64,000 bases of DNA from SKHV01 sp963678565. GTDB taxonomy: Bacteria; Bacteroidota; Bacteroidia; Bacteroidales; Prolixibacteraceae. Below, piece after piece: positions 35,116-43,873 of the stretch (position 1 is its first letter; each line of letters opens with the position of its first letter). The position numbers and the translations under genes were made by a program. Location: positions 2,604,001-2,668,000 of the forward strand of contig OY782875.1 in the NCBI GenBank assembly GCA_963678565.1. The letters run 5' to 3'. The notes under the pieces are model-generated. The model saw only the letters and a program-made list of their open reading frames with translations, was not told the origin of the DNA and did not search any database.

Positions 35116-36591
35116 ATGAATCAGAAAGGTCAATCAAGAAGAGATTTTATTAAGCTTTCAGCAACAGGATTAGCTGCTATAAGTATCGTGCCTTCGAAAG
35201 TTGTTTCAGGACTTGGACACCAAGTACCTAGCGACAAGTTGAATATTGCTGCAATTGGTGCAGGAGGAATTGGTTATAAGAACTTAATCAATATGTCGAC
35301 CGACAATATTGTAGCCATTGCCGATGTTGACTGGAATTATGGAGAAAAATCATTTCGCCGCTGGCCCGAAGCTAAAAAATACGAAGACTATCGGATCATG
35401 ATTGAAAAAGAGCAGTCGATTGATGCTGTTATAATTGCTATACCCGACCACAGTCATGCTTTAGCTGCGATGACGGCCTTACAAAATCAAAAGCACCTGT
35501 ATATTCAAACACCAGTTGCTTATTCAATTTATGAGTTACAGCGAATTACAGAACTTTCAAGGGTTTACAACGTAAATACACAAGTTGGAAATCAAGGTGC
35601 CTCTTCTGATGGAACAAGAATAATAACTGAAAATATTTGTGCCGGAGCAATTGGTGAAGTAACAAAAGTAGATGTATATGCCCCCAAACCCGATTGGATT
35701 TACAACATTGACCAACAAGCAGTTTCGACAAGACTGCCCAGAGAGCTGAATTGGGATTTATTTGTTGGCCCATCAAAGCAATTGGAATATAACTCGAACT
35801 ACACTCCCTATTTATGGCGAAACTTTTGGCAATTTAGCAATGGAACAATTGCAACCTTAGGGGCACACTTTTTAGAGCCGGTTTTCAGAGCTTTAAAATT
35901 AGATTATCCTCGAAACGTTTCAGCTTCTTCCAATAATCTTAATTTGAAAACCATATCACAAACGAATAAGATAACCTTTCATTTTGACGAACGCGACAAT
36001 TTGCCAAAGGTTGCCATGCCAAAATTGAAGTTAAACTGGTACGATGGCGGATTGTTACCCGACATCTCTAACTCTATATCTAACTTTCAATTTTTGGACT
36101 CTAAAGAAGGAGGAATTATTTTTTATGGAACTGAAGGAGTTTTGGTGGCAAACAAATACGGAGAAAATCCAAGAATAATAAAAAACAACGAAATGCATAA
36201 TGCGAAATCTCTATTTCAAATGCATCGAATTGAAAAACCACTATTAGGAGGACACGAACAAGATTTTATTCGTGCGTGTAAAGAATCACCCGAGAACAGA
36301 TTAGATACAAGCGCAAACCTTTATAGCCAAAACGCCCTAAACGAAACACTTTTATTGGGTAGTTTAGCCATAAAATTACAATCGTTGAACAAAACACTTG
36401 AGTGGGATCACGATCAACAAATATTCTCAAATATTGGAATAACTGACGAAATTGTAATTGAAAACAATGAGGGAGTTTATTTCGATAAAGGAATTGCAAA
36501 AACACGAAAAAAGATAGATCGTTATAATGCAAAACAATTTGTAGATCAGGCAATACGCCCAATCTACAGAACTGGTTTTAAGCAAATTTAA
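35116..36591 (+). CDS. Gfo/Idh/MocA-family oxidoreductase with Tat signal
   Basis: The 491-residue protein starts with a twin-arginine type signal (SRRDFIKLSATGLAAISIV), then a Rossmann domain NIAAIGAGGIGYKNL and IVAIADVDWNYGEKSF, the IAIPDHSHALAAMTAL segment, and the conserved TQVGNQGASSDGTR. Members act on sugars or glycans with tightly bound NAD(P). The usual motif xKP, which supplies a catalytic or cofactor-contact Lys, reads Gln-Thr-Pro here (residues 131-133), so the Lys is missing. It is exported, folded, to the periplasm. Its last bases overlap the end of ndk on the other strand by 4 bases. Confidence 0.9.
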   Translation: MNQKGQSRRDFIKLSATGLAAISIVPSKVVSGLGHQVPSDKLNIAAIGAGGIGYKNLINMSTDNIVAIADVDWNYGEKSFRRWPEAKKYEDYRIMIEKEQSIDAVIIAIPDHSHALAAMTALQNQKHLYIQTPVAYSIYELQRITELSRVYNVNTQVGNQGASSDGTRIITENICAGAIGEVTKVDVYAPKPDWIYNIDQQAVSTRLPRELNWDLFVGPSKQLEYNSNYTPYLWRNFWQFSNGTIATLGAHFLEPVFRALKLDYPRNVSASSNNLNLKTISQTNKITFHFDERDNLPKVAMPKLKLNWYDGGLLPDISNSISNFQFLDSKEGGIIFYGTEGVLVANKYGENPRIIKNNEMHNAKSLFQMHRIEKPLLGGHEQDFIRACKESPENRLDTSANLYSQNALNETLLLGSLAIKLQSLNKTLEWDHDQQIFSNIGITDEIVIENNEGVYFDKGIAKTRKKIDRYNAKQFVDQAIRPIYRTGFKQI

Positions 36592-37010
36592 GCGAAGATT
36601 TCATCTTCGGTAAAAAACATATCCATTTCGCGTTTTGCATTTTCGATACTATCGGAACCATGAATTGCATTATACTGTTTCGATTCTGCAAACATTCTTC
36701 TGATTGTTCCTAACTTTGCTTTTGTAGGATCAGTTTTTCCAATTAGCTGGCGGAAATCCTTTACAGCATTTTCTTTCTGAACAACAGCAACCACAATTGG
36801 ACCTGAAGTCATGTAATTTAACAGATGGTCAAACCAATCTTGCTCTTTGTGTTCATTATAAAATTCGATTGCTGTTTCTCGATCTAAATGAATCATTTTC
36901 ATGGCTCTAATTTTATAGCCATTACGATTGATCATTTCTAAAATGGGCCCCAAATTGTTAATTTCAACAGCATGTGGTTTTACAATGGTAAAAGTTAAAT
37001 CAGTTCTCAT
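36588..37010 (-). CDS. ndk: Nucleoside diphosphate kinase
   Basis: The 140-residue enzyme transfers the gamma phosphate between nucleoside triphosphates and diphosphates through a phosphohistidine. The active-site signature NAIHGSDSIENAKREMDMFF near residues 115-134 carries the catalytic His. The N-terminal TFTIVKPHAVEINNLGPILEMINRNGYKIRAMKMIHL and the GPIVVAVVQKENAVKDFRQLIGKTDPTKA part complete the family match; length is standard. It stands alone on the minus strand, its stop overlapping that of the convergent oxidoreductase gene. Confidence 0.97.
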   Translation of the reverse strand: MRTDLTFTIVKPHAVEINNLGPILEMINRNGYKIRAMKMIHLDRETAIEFYNEHKEQDWFDHLLNYMTSGPIVVAVVQKENAVKDFRQLIGKTDPTKAKLGTIRRMFAESKQYNAIHGSDSIENAKREMDMFFTEDEIFA

Positions 37011-37031
37011 ACACTTTATTTTTAAATCATG

Positions 37032-37062
37032 TTTTACATTTATACTTCAGAGTATATCTTTG
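37032..37062 (+). promoter_or_regulatory. Candidate promoter of the DHH phosphoesterase gene
   Basis: TATCTTTG at 37055-37062 is an exact TAnnTTTG -7 element, with TTTTAC beginning at 37032 at a -33-like distance. It reads toward the gene at 37164, giving a leader of about 95 bases, and lies upstream of ndk on the other strand. Confidence 0.4.
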
Positions 37063-37163
37063 TGGAATAACAGAAGTCCTTTAGAATCTTGAAAAATCCG
37101 ACCAGAATCGGATCAATACAATATCTTATAAAGAATTTTCTATTAAAATATTGAATTAAACAG

Positions 37164-38195
37164 ATGAAAATACAATTTGATCAAAATAATATTAAAGTTT
37201 TAAAACATATTCTTCGGGAAACTGAAAATATAGTTATTGTTCCTCATGTAAATCCTGATGGCGATGCAATAGGTTCATCACTTGCATTTTGGCATATTTT
37301 AAGGAATTATGGAAAAAATCCGACGGTAATTATTCCCAATTCGTTCCCCGATTTTTTAGAATGGTTGGAAGGAAGCAATTCTGTGATCGATTATGCAAAA
37401 GATACTCAAACTGCAAGAAAAGTAATTACAAAAGCCGACACCATATTTTGCCTCGATTTTAATGATTTGAAAAGAAGTGAAGGATTAAAAGATACGCTTG
37501 AAAGTTTTAGTGGAAACAAAATCTTAATCGATCACCATCCCAATCCAAAATCGAAATATGATTTAATGTTCTCTCATCCTGAAATAAGTTCCACCTGTGA
37601 ATTATTATATCGTTTGATGGAAGCGATAGATTTTGAAGAATATATAAATCAAGACGCTGCTTCTGCAATTTTTACAGGAATGATGACCGACACGGGCAAT
37701 TTCAGCTACAATGCTTCCGATCCTGAAACCTATAAAATAGTTGCGAAGCTACTTGAAAAGGGAGTTGATAAAGATTTTATCCATTCCAGTGTTTTTCACA
37801 CTTTTTCAGCCGATCGTTGGCGATTAATTGGTTTTGCGCTGCAGCAAAAAATGAAAATAATTCCTGAATTAAAAACTGGCTATATTACTCTTTCAAAAAC
37901 AGAATTAGAGGAATTTAATTTTCAACCTGGCGATACCGAAGGCCTCGTGAATTATCCTTTGAATATTAAAGGAATTCGATTTGCTGTATTACTGATCGAA
38001 AAGGACGATTTGGTAAAAATGTCCTTTCGATCAAAAGGAGTATTCAATACCAATTTATTTGCAGGAAAATATTTTAGTGGCGGAGGACACATCAACGCCT
38101 CGGGTGGAAAATCAAACGAATCCTTAGAAGACACAGAAGCGACATTTTTAAATGCATTGCAAAATCACAGTGATGAACTTGCTGCACTAGACTAA
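37164..38195 (+). CDS. nrnA: DHH/DHHA1 phosphoesterase, NrnA-type oligoribonuclease / pAp phosphatase
   Basis: The 343-residue protein has the DHH motifs in order: VVPHVNPDGDAIGSSLAFW (metal-binding HxxPDGDA near residues 27-40), IFCLDFND, ILIDHHPNPKS near 125-133, and TGMMTDTGNFSY near 172, then the DHHA1 domain with FSGGGHINASGGK near 310. NrnA degrades short RNAs and removes the 3' phosphate of pAp; some members cleave cyclic dinucleotide products. It is cytoplasmic and Mn2+-dependent as a family. The next gene starts one base after its stop, so they share a transcript. Confidence 0.94.
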   Translation: MKIQFDQNNIKVLKHILRETENIVIVPHVNPDGDAIGSSLAFWHILRNYGKNPTVIIPNSFPDFLEWLEGSNSVIDYAKDTQTARKVITKADTIFCLDFNDLKRSEGLKDTLESFSGNKILIDHHPNPKSKYDLMFSHPEISSTCELLYRLMEAIDFEEYINQDAASAIFTGMMTDTGNFSYNASDPETYKIVAKLLEKGVDKDFIHSSVFHTFSADRWRLIGFALQQKMKIIPELKTGYITLSKTELEEFNFQPGDTEGLVNYPLNIKGIRFAVLLIEKDDLVKMSFRSKGVFNTNLFAGKYFSGGGHINASGGKSNESLEDTEATFLNALQNHSDELAALD

Positions 38196-38196
38196 C

Positions 38197-39276
38197 ATGA
38201 AAAGATCAGATTTAATAAAAAAGCTACTTCCCGGGTTTATTCCGCTATTTGTTTTTATTGCTGCCGATGAAATATGGGGTACTAAAATCGGTTTAATTGT
38301 TGCAATTATTGTAGGTCTAGGTGAATTTATTTACACCTATATAAAGCAAAAGAAGTTTGATCAGTTTATACTTCTAGATACCGGATTGTTAGTCGCACTG
38401 GGTGGTGTTTCAATTTTATTACATAATGATATTTTCTTTAAAATTAAACCCGCAATCATTGAAGCATTAATGTGCGTATTAATTGGTGTTTCAGCATTCA
38501 CCAATTTAGATATCATAGGAGGAATGTCGAAACGATATTTGAAGGATATTCAAATGAACGATGAAATTCAGAAAAAATTCAAGCATACCTTGAAAATAAT
38601 GTTCTGGATATTTATCATGCACACTATTTTGGTTTTAATAAGTGCATTCTATTTTTCAAAAGAAGTTTGGGCTTTTGTAAGCGGCGGCTTATTCTATATT
38701 ATTTTTGCAATTTACTTTGCTTACGAATTTTTAATGCAAAAAAGAAAAGCAAAAAAGAATATTGAACGCTATGAAGACGAAGAATGGGTACCGGTGGTTG
38801 AACCCGATGGAAAGATTGTTGGAAAAGCACTTCGTTCGCAATGCCACAGCGGTTCTATGATTTTACATCCAGTAGTGCATTTACATGTAATGAATAACAG
38901 AAAACAATTGTTTCTTCAAAAACGCCCCGAAACAAAATTAATTCAACCCGGAAAGTGGGACACTGCGGTTGGTGGCCATATTGCCTTTGGAGAAGACATA
39001 CAAACCTCACTTAAACGCGAAGCATATGAAGAAATTGGTTTGAGCGATTTTTCTGCAAAGCCACTGGGGAATTATGTATTTGAAAGTGAAATTGAACGCG
39101 AATTGGTTTATTCTTTTTTAAGTTATGATTATAAAGGAATTCATTTACATTCCGATGAAGTTCAAGAAGGAAAATTCTGGTCGAAAAATCAAATTGAACG
39201 GAATTTAGGCAAAAATATTTTCACGCCTAATTTTGAAATGGAATACAAGCATCATTTAAAAGAAAAGTTGTTTTAG
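38197..39276 (+). CDS. Fusion of an IspZ/YciB-like membrane domain to a Nudix hydrolase
   Basis: Residues 1-185 form five to six membrane helices (LLPGFIPLFVFIAADEIWG, IGLIVAIIVGLGEFIYTYI, LDTGLLVALGGVSILL, IIEALMCVLIGVSAFT, FWIFIMHTILVLISAFYFS, FVSGGLFYIIFAIYFAYEF) resembling intracellular septation protein A. Residues 195-359 form a Nudix domain with a perfect box: G260-x5-E266-x7-REAYEEIG281. Its flanks (EWVPVVEPDGKIVGKALRSQCH, LHPVVHLHVMNNRKQLFLQKR) resemble the IPP-isomerase/YfcD branch. The membrane domain would hold the hydrolase at the inner membrane. The substrate is unknown. It follows nrnA by one base. Confidence 0.85.
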   Translation: MKRSDLIKKLLPGFIPLFVFIAADEIWGTKIGLIVAIIVGLGEFIYTYIKQKKFDQFILLDTGLLVALGGVSILLHNDIFFKIKPAIIEALMCVLIGVSAFTNLDIIGGMSKRYLKDIQMNDEIQKKFKHTLKIMFWIFIMHTILVLISAFYFSKEVWAFVSGGLFYIIFAIYFAYEFLMQKRKAKKNIERYEDEEWVPVVEPDGKIVGKALRSQCHSGSMILHPVVHLHVMNNRKQLFLQKRPETKLIQPGKWDTAVGGHIAFGEDIQTSLKREAYEEIGLSDFSAKPLGNYVFESEIERELVYSFLSYDYKGIHLHSDEVQEGKFWSKNQIERNLGKNIFTPNFEMEYKHHLKEKLF

Positions 39277-39383
39277 AATTTATATTTAAGTTGAAATTTA
39301 TTGTAAAATAGTGGTTTAATTAATACTTATCATTATTTTTACATTACAATTTATGCAACTGACAACTAACTATTTTTTTTAAT

Positions 39384-40748
39384 ATGATGCAATCTTTTAA
39401 AAAGTTACGGCTTTCTGCGCTTGTAATATTAGGTGTAATTATCACACTAAATTCTTGTCAACCATCAGTTCAAGACACATTTCCCGATGGTACATTAATA
39501 CCCAACTGGTTTAAAAACAATGATAAATTGAAGCTTGCCGACTTAGGTAAAGTTTATAATGTCGAAGAATATGGGATTGCTCCCAACCAAGATATATTGG
39601 TTACAAAAGAAATACAAAATATAATCGACACTGCCAATAAAAATGGAGGCGGTGTAATTGTTATTCCAAAAGGAGTTTTCAAAAGTGGTGCGCTGTTTTT
39701 CAAACCAAAAACTCATTTGCACCTTGAAGAAGGCGCTGTAATTTTAGGTTCAGATACCATCATCGACTACCCAATCCAAGCTTCACGCATGGAAGGTCAA
39801 AATTTAGACTATTTTCCAGCATTAATTAATGCTTATAATGTAGATGGATTTTCGATTACAGGTCAAGGCAAAATTGATGGAAATGGTGAACGATTTTGGA
39901 AAGCATTTTGGCGCCGCAGAGCTGAAAACAGAAAGTGTACTAACCTAGAAGTTTCGCGACCTCGTTTGGTATTTATTTGGAATTCAGACAATGTTCAGAT
40001 TCAAGATGTTAAACTACACAATTCTGGTTTCTGGACCACCCATTTGTATCAATGCGAAAATGTGAAAATTTTAGATGCTAATATTTTTGCACCCAAAGAG
40101 CCAATCCCGGCACCGAGTACCGATGCAATTGATATTGATGTTTGCACCAATGTACTTGTTAAAGGCTGTTACATGTCGGTGAACGACGATGCAATTGCCT
40201 TAAAAGGAGGTAAAGGACCGTGGGCTGATGAAGATGAGAACAACGGACCAAACTTCAATATCTTAATTGAGGACAATCATTACGGATGGTGTCACTCTGT
40301 AATCACTTGTGGTAGCGAGTCGATTCACAACCGAAATGTACTGATGAGAAATTGTACTATTGATGGAGCTTCACGCTTAACCTTCTTTAAAATGCGTCCC
40401 GATACTCCACAGAATTACGAATACATCACACTTGAAAATATTACAGGAAAAGCCAGAGTTGGTTTATATATCCGCCCTTGGAAACAATTCTTCGATCTAA
40501 AAGGACGTGAAACACCTCCAATTTCAACTTCGCAACATATAACATTGAGAAATATAAATATGGAATTTGAAAAGTTTGCAGAGGTTGGTGTGACTGAATA
40601 TGATCGACTCAATAACTTCACGCTTGAAAATATTGATTCTAAAGCAGGTAACATTGAATTAGATCCAGCATTATTCAATGGCATAGAGCTAAATAATGTA
40701 AAGATTAATGGTAAAGCTTACCAAGAAGAAGATTTTAAAGTAAACTAG
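39384..40748 (+). CDS. Glycoside hydrolase family 28 (polygalacturonase-type) lipoprotein
   Basis: The 454-residue protein has a lipoprotein signal (VIITLNSC, Cys near 25) and the GH28 right-handed beta helix. It starts with VEEYGIAPNQDILVTKEIQNIIDTA and EGAVILGS. Catalytic motifs appear in order: STDAIDIDV and NDDAIALKGG (the Asp triad region near 250-275), WCHSVITCGSES (GHG-like site) and FFKMRPDTPQ (RxK-like site). GH28 enzymes cut alpha-1,4-galacturonan or rhamnogalacturonan. Lipid anchoring suggests the cell surface or periplasm. It is monocistronic, closed by the hairpin at 40770-40804. Confidence 0.93.
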   Translation: MMQSFKKLRLSALVILGVIITLNSCQPSVQDTFPDGTLIPNWFKNNDKLKLADLGKVYNVEEYGIAPNQDILVTKEIQNIIDTANKNGGGVIVIPKGVFKSGALFFKPKTHLHLEEGAVILGSDTIIDYPIQASRMEGQNLDYFPALINAYNVDGFSITGQGKIDGNGERFWKAFWRRRAENRKCTNLEVSRPRLVFIWNSDNVQIQDVKLHNSGFWTTHLYQCENVKILDANIFAPKEPIPAPSTDAIDIDVCTNVLVKGCYMSVNDDAIALKGGKGPWADEDENNGPNFNILIEDNHYGWCHSVITCGSESIHNRNVLMRNCTIDGASRLTFFKMRPDTPQNYEYITLENITGKARVGLYIRPWKQFFDLKGRETPPISTSQHITLRNINMEFEKFAEVGVTEYDRLNNFTLENIDSKAGNIELDPALFNGIELNNVKINGKAYQEEDFKVN

Positions 40749-40769
40749 AAAATAAATACATAAGGTAAG

Positions 40770-40804
40770 AATGCAGCTATTTTTTGAATGGCTGCATTTT
40801 TTTT
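40770..40804 (+). terminator. Intrinsic terminator of the GH28 gene
   Basis: AATGCAGC at 40770-40777 pairs with GCTGCATT at 40791-40798 around a 13-base loop, and a run of T follows to 40804. It lies 22 bases after the GH28 stop codon. Confidence 0.85.
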
Positions 40805-40952
40805 GCCACAATATCATAAACAAACTTTTCAAGTATTGAAACATTGAAAAGAAGATAACAGATTTTAACTAAATTTTAAAGGGTATAAACAAACATTACG
40901 TTAAGTAATATGTTATGAAAATATAGTCAAATTATAATAAAAATTAAACACA

Positions 40953-41465
40953 ATGACAGAAAGAAAAGGACTAGTAACATTTGCCGGAAATCCGGTAACA
41001 CTAACTGGAATAGAAATTAAAGTAGGCGATAAAGCTCCCGATTTCACAGGAACCAACCAAGGCTTAGAAGCAGTTAAACTTTCATCTTTTGAAGGCAAAA
41101 CTGTTGTAATCGCAATATATCCATCAATTGATACAGGGGTTTGCCAAAAGCAAAATTATAAGTTCAACGAAATTGCCAATTCAATGGAAGACGTTGTTGT
41201 TTTAAGTGTATCACTTGATTTACCATTTGCACAAAAAAGATATTGTGCAGCCGAAGGTTTAGACAGTATTGTAACCTTATCGGATTACAAAGAGCGCGAG
41301 TTTGGAAACAAGTATGGTTTTTTAATTAAAGAATTAGCTTTATTAGCACGTGGTACAGTAATTATCGATAAAAACGGAATTGTTCAGCTTGTTGAAGTTG
41401 TTCCAGAAATCACTACCGAACCAGATTATGATGCTGCATTAGCTTGTATTGAGAAAATTAAATAG
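40953..41465 (+). CDS. tpx: Thiol peroxidase (Tpx-type atypical 2-Cys peroxiredoxin)
   Basis: The 170-residue enzyme reduces peroxides with thioredoxin. The peroxidatic Cys is in IAIYPSIDTGVCQKQNYKFNE near residue 60 and the resolving Cys in KRYCAAEGLDSIVTLSDYK near 94, the spacing typical of Tpx. N-terminal VTFAGNPVTLTGIEIKVGDKAPDF and the LLARGTVIIDKNG strand complete the match. It is cytoplasmic (no signal) and monocistronic, bounded by the GH28 terminator upstream and its own strong hairpin downstream. Confidence 0.96.
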   Translation: MTERKGLVTFAGNPVTLTGIEIKVGDKAPDFTGTNQGLEAVKLSSFEGKTVVIAIYPSIDTGVCQKQNYKFNEIANSMEDVVVLSVSLDLPFAQKRYCAAEGLDSIVTLSDYKEREFGNKYGFLIKELALLARGTVIIDKNGIVQLVEVVPEITTEPDYDAALACIEKIK

Positions 41466-41480
41466 TGTTTGGCAATAATA

Positions 41481-41517
41481 GAAAAGGGCAGAAATTGTAG
41501 AATTTCTGCCCTTTTTA
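41481..41517. terminator. Strong intrinsic terminator between tpx and the outer-membrane protein gene
   Basis: A perfect 15-base stem, AAAAGGGCAGAAATT at 41482-41496 with its complement at 41501-41515, closes a GTAG loop. T-runs on one side and A-runs on the other suit both converging transcripts. Confidence 0.93.
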
Positions 41518-41533
41518 TTTAAACTACAATCTT

Positions 41534-42421
41534 TTAAAATCTATAGACTATTCCAGTTCTGAAAGAATCATACAAAACATCTCTCCATCCCTTTTGATAT
41601 TCAATTCGCCACTCAAACAATTCAAACTTATATTGAAAACTATATCGATTGTTTGCAGGTCGATCATAATTCATTTTATAACCAGAATATCCCTGTGTCG
41701 CAACATTCAGGCTCCATCGTTTGCCGATCATGCGTACACCTCCGCCCCATAAAAAGGCATCGTTCTGCAACAATACATCATCTGTTGTTTGCCAACAATA
41801 AAAGCCAGCCATCCCATATACTCTTAAATTTATTTGATCGGAAAGTGAGAAATTCTTCCCTGAGGATAAATCGTAATAATATCCGGGTGTATCGGTCCAG
41901 CGTGCTCCTTTTAACTCCCCCATGGCTGTTTTAAATGTCATTCGAAATACTGCAGATGGTAGCACATCTTTTTCCTCCATCAGTAAAATATGTGTTGAAC
42001 AATAAATATCACCTATCGAAACATCCTCAGCCTCGAAAATTCGCGAATGGCGATAATCTCTCAGCTCTGTTGTTGAAGTATAATGCTCAATAGGAACACC
42101 GTAAAACTCAACGGCTATTTTTCCATTGGCAAATGAATGCAAGTATCTTACATAAATATTTTCAACAGTTTCTTGGGCATGGGCATGAAAATCAGCTGCA
42201 ATTTCTATTTCATTTTCTTTAGGGATTACACCTTCAATTTGATGAGGAACAGGTAATGCATTAACCCCTAAATACCCTGGACTAATTTCCATAAAAGTTT
42301 TCCAACTTGGCATACCCGTTTCCCAATCATTCGCTTCATTCCACCAATTGAATTGTCCAAATGAATTGAAACAAATCATCAAGCCAATAATAGAAAAACT
42401 AAGCTTTTCAAACAATTTCAT
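41534..42421 (-). CDS. Probable outer-membrane beta-barrel protein of unknown family
   Basis: The 295-residue protein has a signal peptide (MKLFEKLSFSIIGLMICFNSFGQ) and then beta-rich sequence with frequent alternating aromatics, e.g. FEISPGYLG-like start, INLRVYGMAGFYCWQ, WGGGVRMIGKRWSLNVATQGYSGYKMNY and a terminal TGIVYRF with the C-terminal Phe typical of outer-membrane barrels. I do not recognise the family. It follows the degenerate NtrC-like regulator by 9 bases on the same strand, so they are co-transcribed, and a functional link is likely but not identified. It ends at the tpx terminator. Confidence 0.72.
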   Translation of the reverse strand: MKLFEKLSFSIIGLMICFNSFGQFNWWNEANDWETGMPSWKTFMEISPGYLGVNALPVPHQIEGVIPKENEIEIAADFHAHAQETVENIYVRYLHSFANGKIAVEFYGVPIEHYTSTTELRDYRHSRIFEAEDVSIGDIYCSTHILLMEEKDVLPSAVFRMTFKTAMGELKGARWTDTPGYYYDLSSGKNFSLSDQINLRVYGMAGFYCWQTTDDVLLQNDAFLWGGGVRMIGKRWSLNVATQGYSGYKMNYDRPANNRYSFQYKFELFEWRIEYQKGWRDVLYDSFRTGIVYRF

Positions 42422-42430
42422 AATCTAATA

Positions 42431-43816
42431 TTAGGTGGTTAAACCGTACTTACTTATTTTATTGTAAAGTGTTTGACGTGTTATCCCTAAGCGATTGGCC
42501 ACCGCTGTTAAGTTACCATTTTGTGCAATCAAAACATTCTGGATAATTTGTTTCTCCATATCCTCAAGTGTACCGTCGAAAGTTTTTATATCACTGCCGG
42601 TTTGTTCAAATTTAAATCCTAAATCTGAAACCTGAATTATGTTATTACGACAAGATATTACTGCTCTTTCTATGGTAATTTTTAATTCTTTGATATTTCC
42701 CGGCCAATCGTGTGTAAACAACTTATCCATTGCTTTTTTAGCAATTCCTACACCTGGTTTATTGTATTTTTTTGAGAAATATCGAATAAATTCTTCTACC
42801 AAATCTGGGATATCATTTAAATGATCGCGTAAAGGTGGTATTTCAATGATCATTGCTTTTAATGCATCAAGTAAATCGAGATTAAATTTATTTTCCTCAA
42901 CCTGTTTAGCCATATCTTGCGACGTAGTTGAAATAAACCGAACATCGGTTTTTACTTTTTTGTCATCACCTCGTTTTCGAAAACTTCTTTCGGTATAGGC
43001 ACTCAAAAGTGCTGTTTGTACCGAAGCAGGCGTTTTCCCAACTTCTTTAATTAATAATACCCCGCCTCCTGCGGTTTCTATTTTCCCACTTTTGTCATAC
43101 AAGGCTTCAGAATTTGCACCTTTTCGATACCCCAAAAGAATATTTTTTAATGCCGATTCATCATGCATGTCAGTATCAACATCAATAAAAACTTGCTGAT
43201 TTCGTGAGGATAAGCTATGGATATATTTAGCAACAGCGCTTCGACCACTGCCCTGTTCGCCAACAATCAACACATTGTTTTCTTTCAGTGCAATTGCTTC
43301 TGCCTGATTCATTACTGTTTGCCATTGCAATGATGAACCAATTAATTTGGCTTCGTAATTTTCATTCTGAATTCCAACTACCTGAATATGCTTTTCCTTA
43401 AAACTTTTAAGGTCGGTTTTGTATTTATGCATAATCAAGGCATTTTCAATGGTCGCTAGCAATTTCTGGTTATTCCATGGCTTGATGATAAAATCGGAAG
43501 CTCCCATCTCAATGGTTTTCAGTGCCAAATCGATATCGCCATAAGAAGTAATCATAATTACACTCATTGTAGGATCGAGCTCTTTTACATGCTGTAACCA
43601 AATTGTCCCATCTTTTCCGGTATTTGGAATTGAAGTAAAAGCCATACTCATTAAAACCAAATCGTAATGCTCGCTCTTAAGCTCTTCCTCAATATGAGAT
43701 GGATTTGGAATGGTTTTTAAATGTTTACACTTTCCTTTTAAGAATAGCTCAACAGTGGTTAATATACTTCGGTTATCGTCAATAACTAAGATACTCGATT
43801 CTTTAACTAATTGCAT
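42431..43816 (-). CDS. NtrC-family response regulator with degenerate receiver and AAA+ domains
   Basis: The 461-residue protein keeps the NtrC layout: receiver (1-130), AAA+ (about 155-390), Fis-type HTH (about 420-458, LTAVANRLGITRQTLYNKIS). Key residues are lost. The phospho-acceptor Asp is Ser57 (DLVLMSMAF), although D13/D14 and K112 remain. Walker A reads GEQGSGRS, with Arg192 for Lys. The sigma-54 contact loop GAFTGA reads GANSEA (233-238). Walker B has Lys257 for Asp (LLIKEV), and the FREDLYYRL region reads FNLDLLDAL. It is therefore unlikely to be a phosphorylated, ATP-driven sigma-54 activator; it may act as a plain DNA-binding protein. No histidine kinase is adjacent. Confidence 0.92.
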   Translation of the reverse strand: MQLVKESSILVIDDNRSILTTVELFLKGKCKHLKTIPNPSHIEEELKSEHYDLVLMSMAFTSIPNTGKDGTIWLQHVKELDPTMSVIMITSYGDIDLALKTIEMGASDFIIKPWNNQKLLATIENALIMHKYKTDLKSFKEKHIQVVGIQNENYEAKLIGSSLQWQTVMNQAEAIALKENNVLIVGEQGSGRSAVAKYIHSLSSRNQQVFIDVDTDMHDESALKNILLGYRKGANSEALYDKSGKIETAGGGVLLIKEVGKTPASVQTALLSAYTERSFRKRGDDKKVKTDVRFISTTSQDMAKQVEENKFNLDLLDALKAMIIEIPPLRDHLNDIPDLVEEFIRYFSKKYNKPGVGIAKKAMDKLFTHDWPGNIKELKITIERAVISCRNNIIQVSDLGFKFEQTGSDIKTFDGTLEDMEKQIIQNVLIAQNGNLTAVANRLGITRQTLYNKISKYGLTT

Positions 43817-43861
43817 TTTACTTCAATTTTGAGATGATTGGGTTGTATCAATTACACAATC

Positions 43862-43873
43862 TACAAAATTGTA
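43862..43873. promoter_or_regulatory. Small inverted repeat upstream of the NtrC-like gene
   Basis: TACAA-AA-TTGTA lies about 46 bases upstream of the regulator start. It could be an autoregulatory site, but it is short and AT-rich, so chance is a real alternative. Confidence 0.2.

Noticed and set aside
36588..36591. Overlap of the oxidoreductase and ndk stops as a possible frameshift or fusion
   Set aside because: The genes converge and each ends in its normal family C-terminus, so it is a simple 4-base tail overlap.
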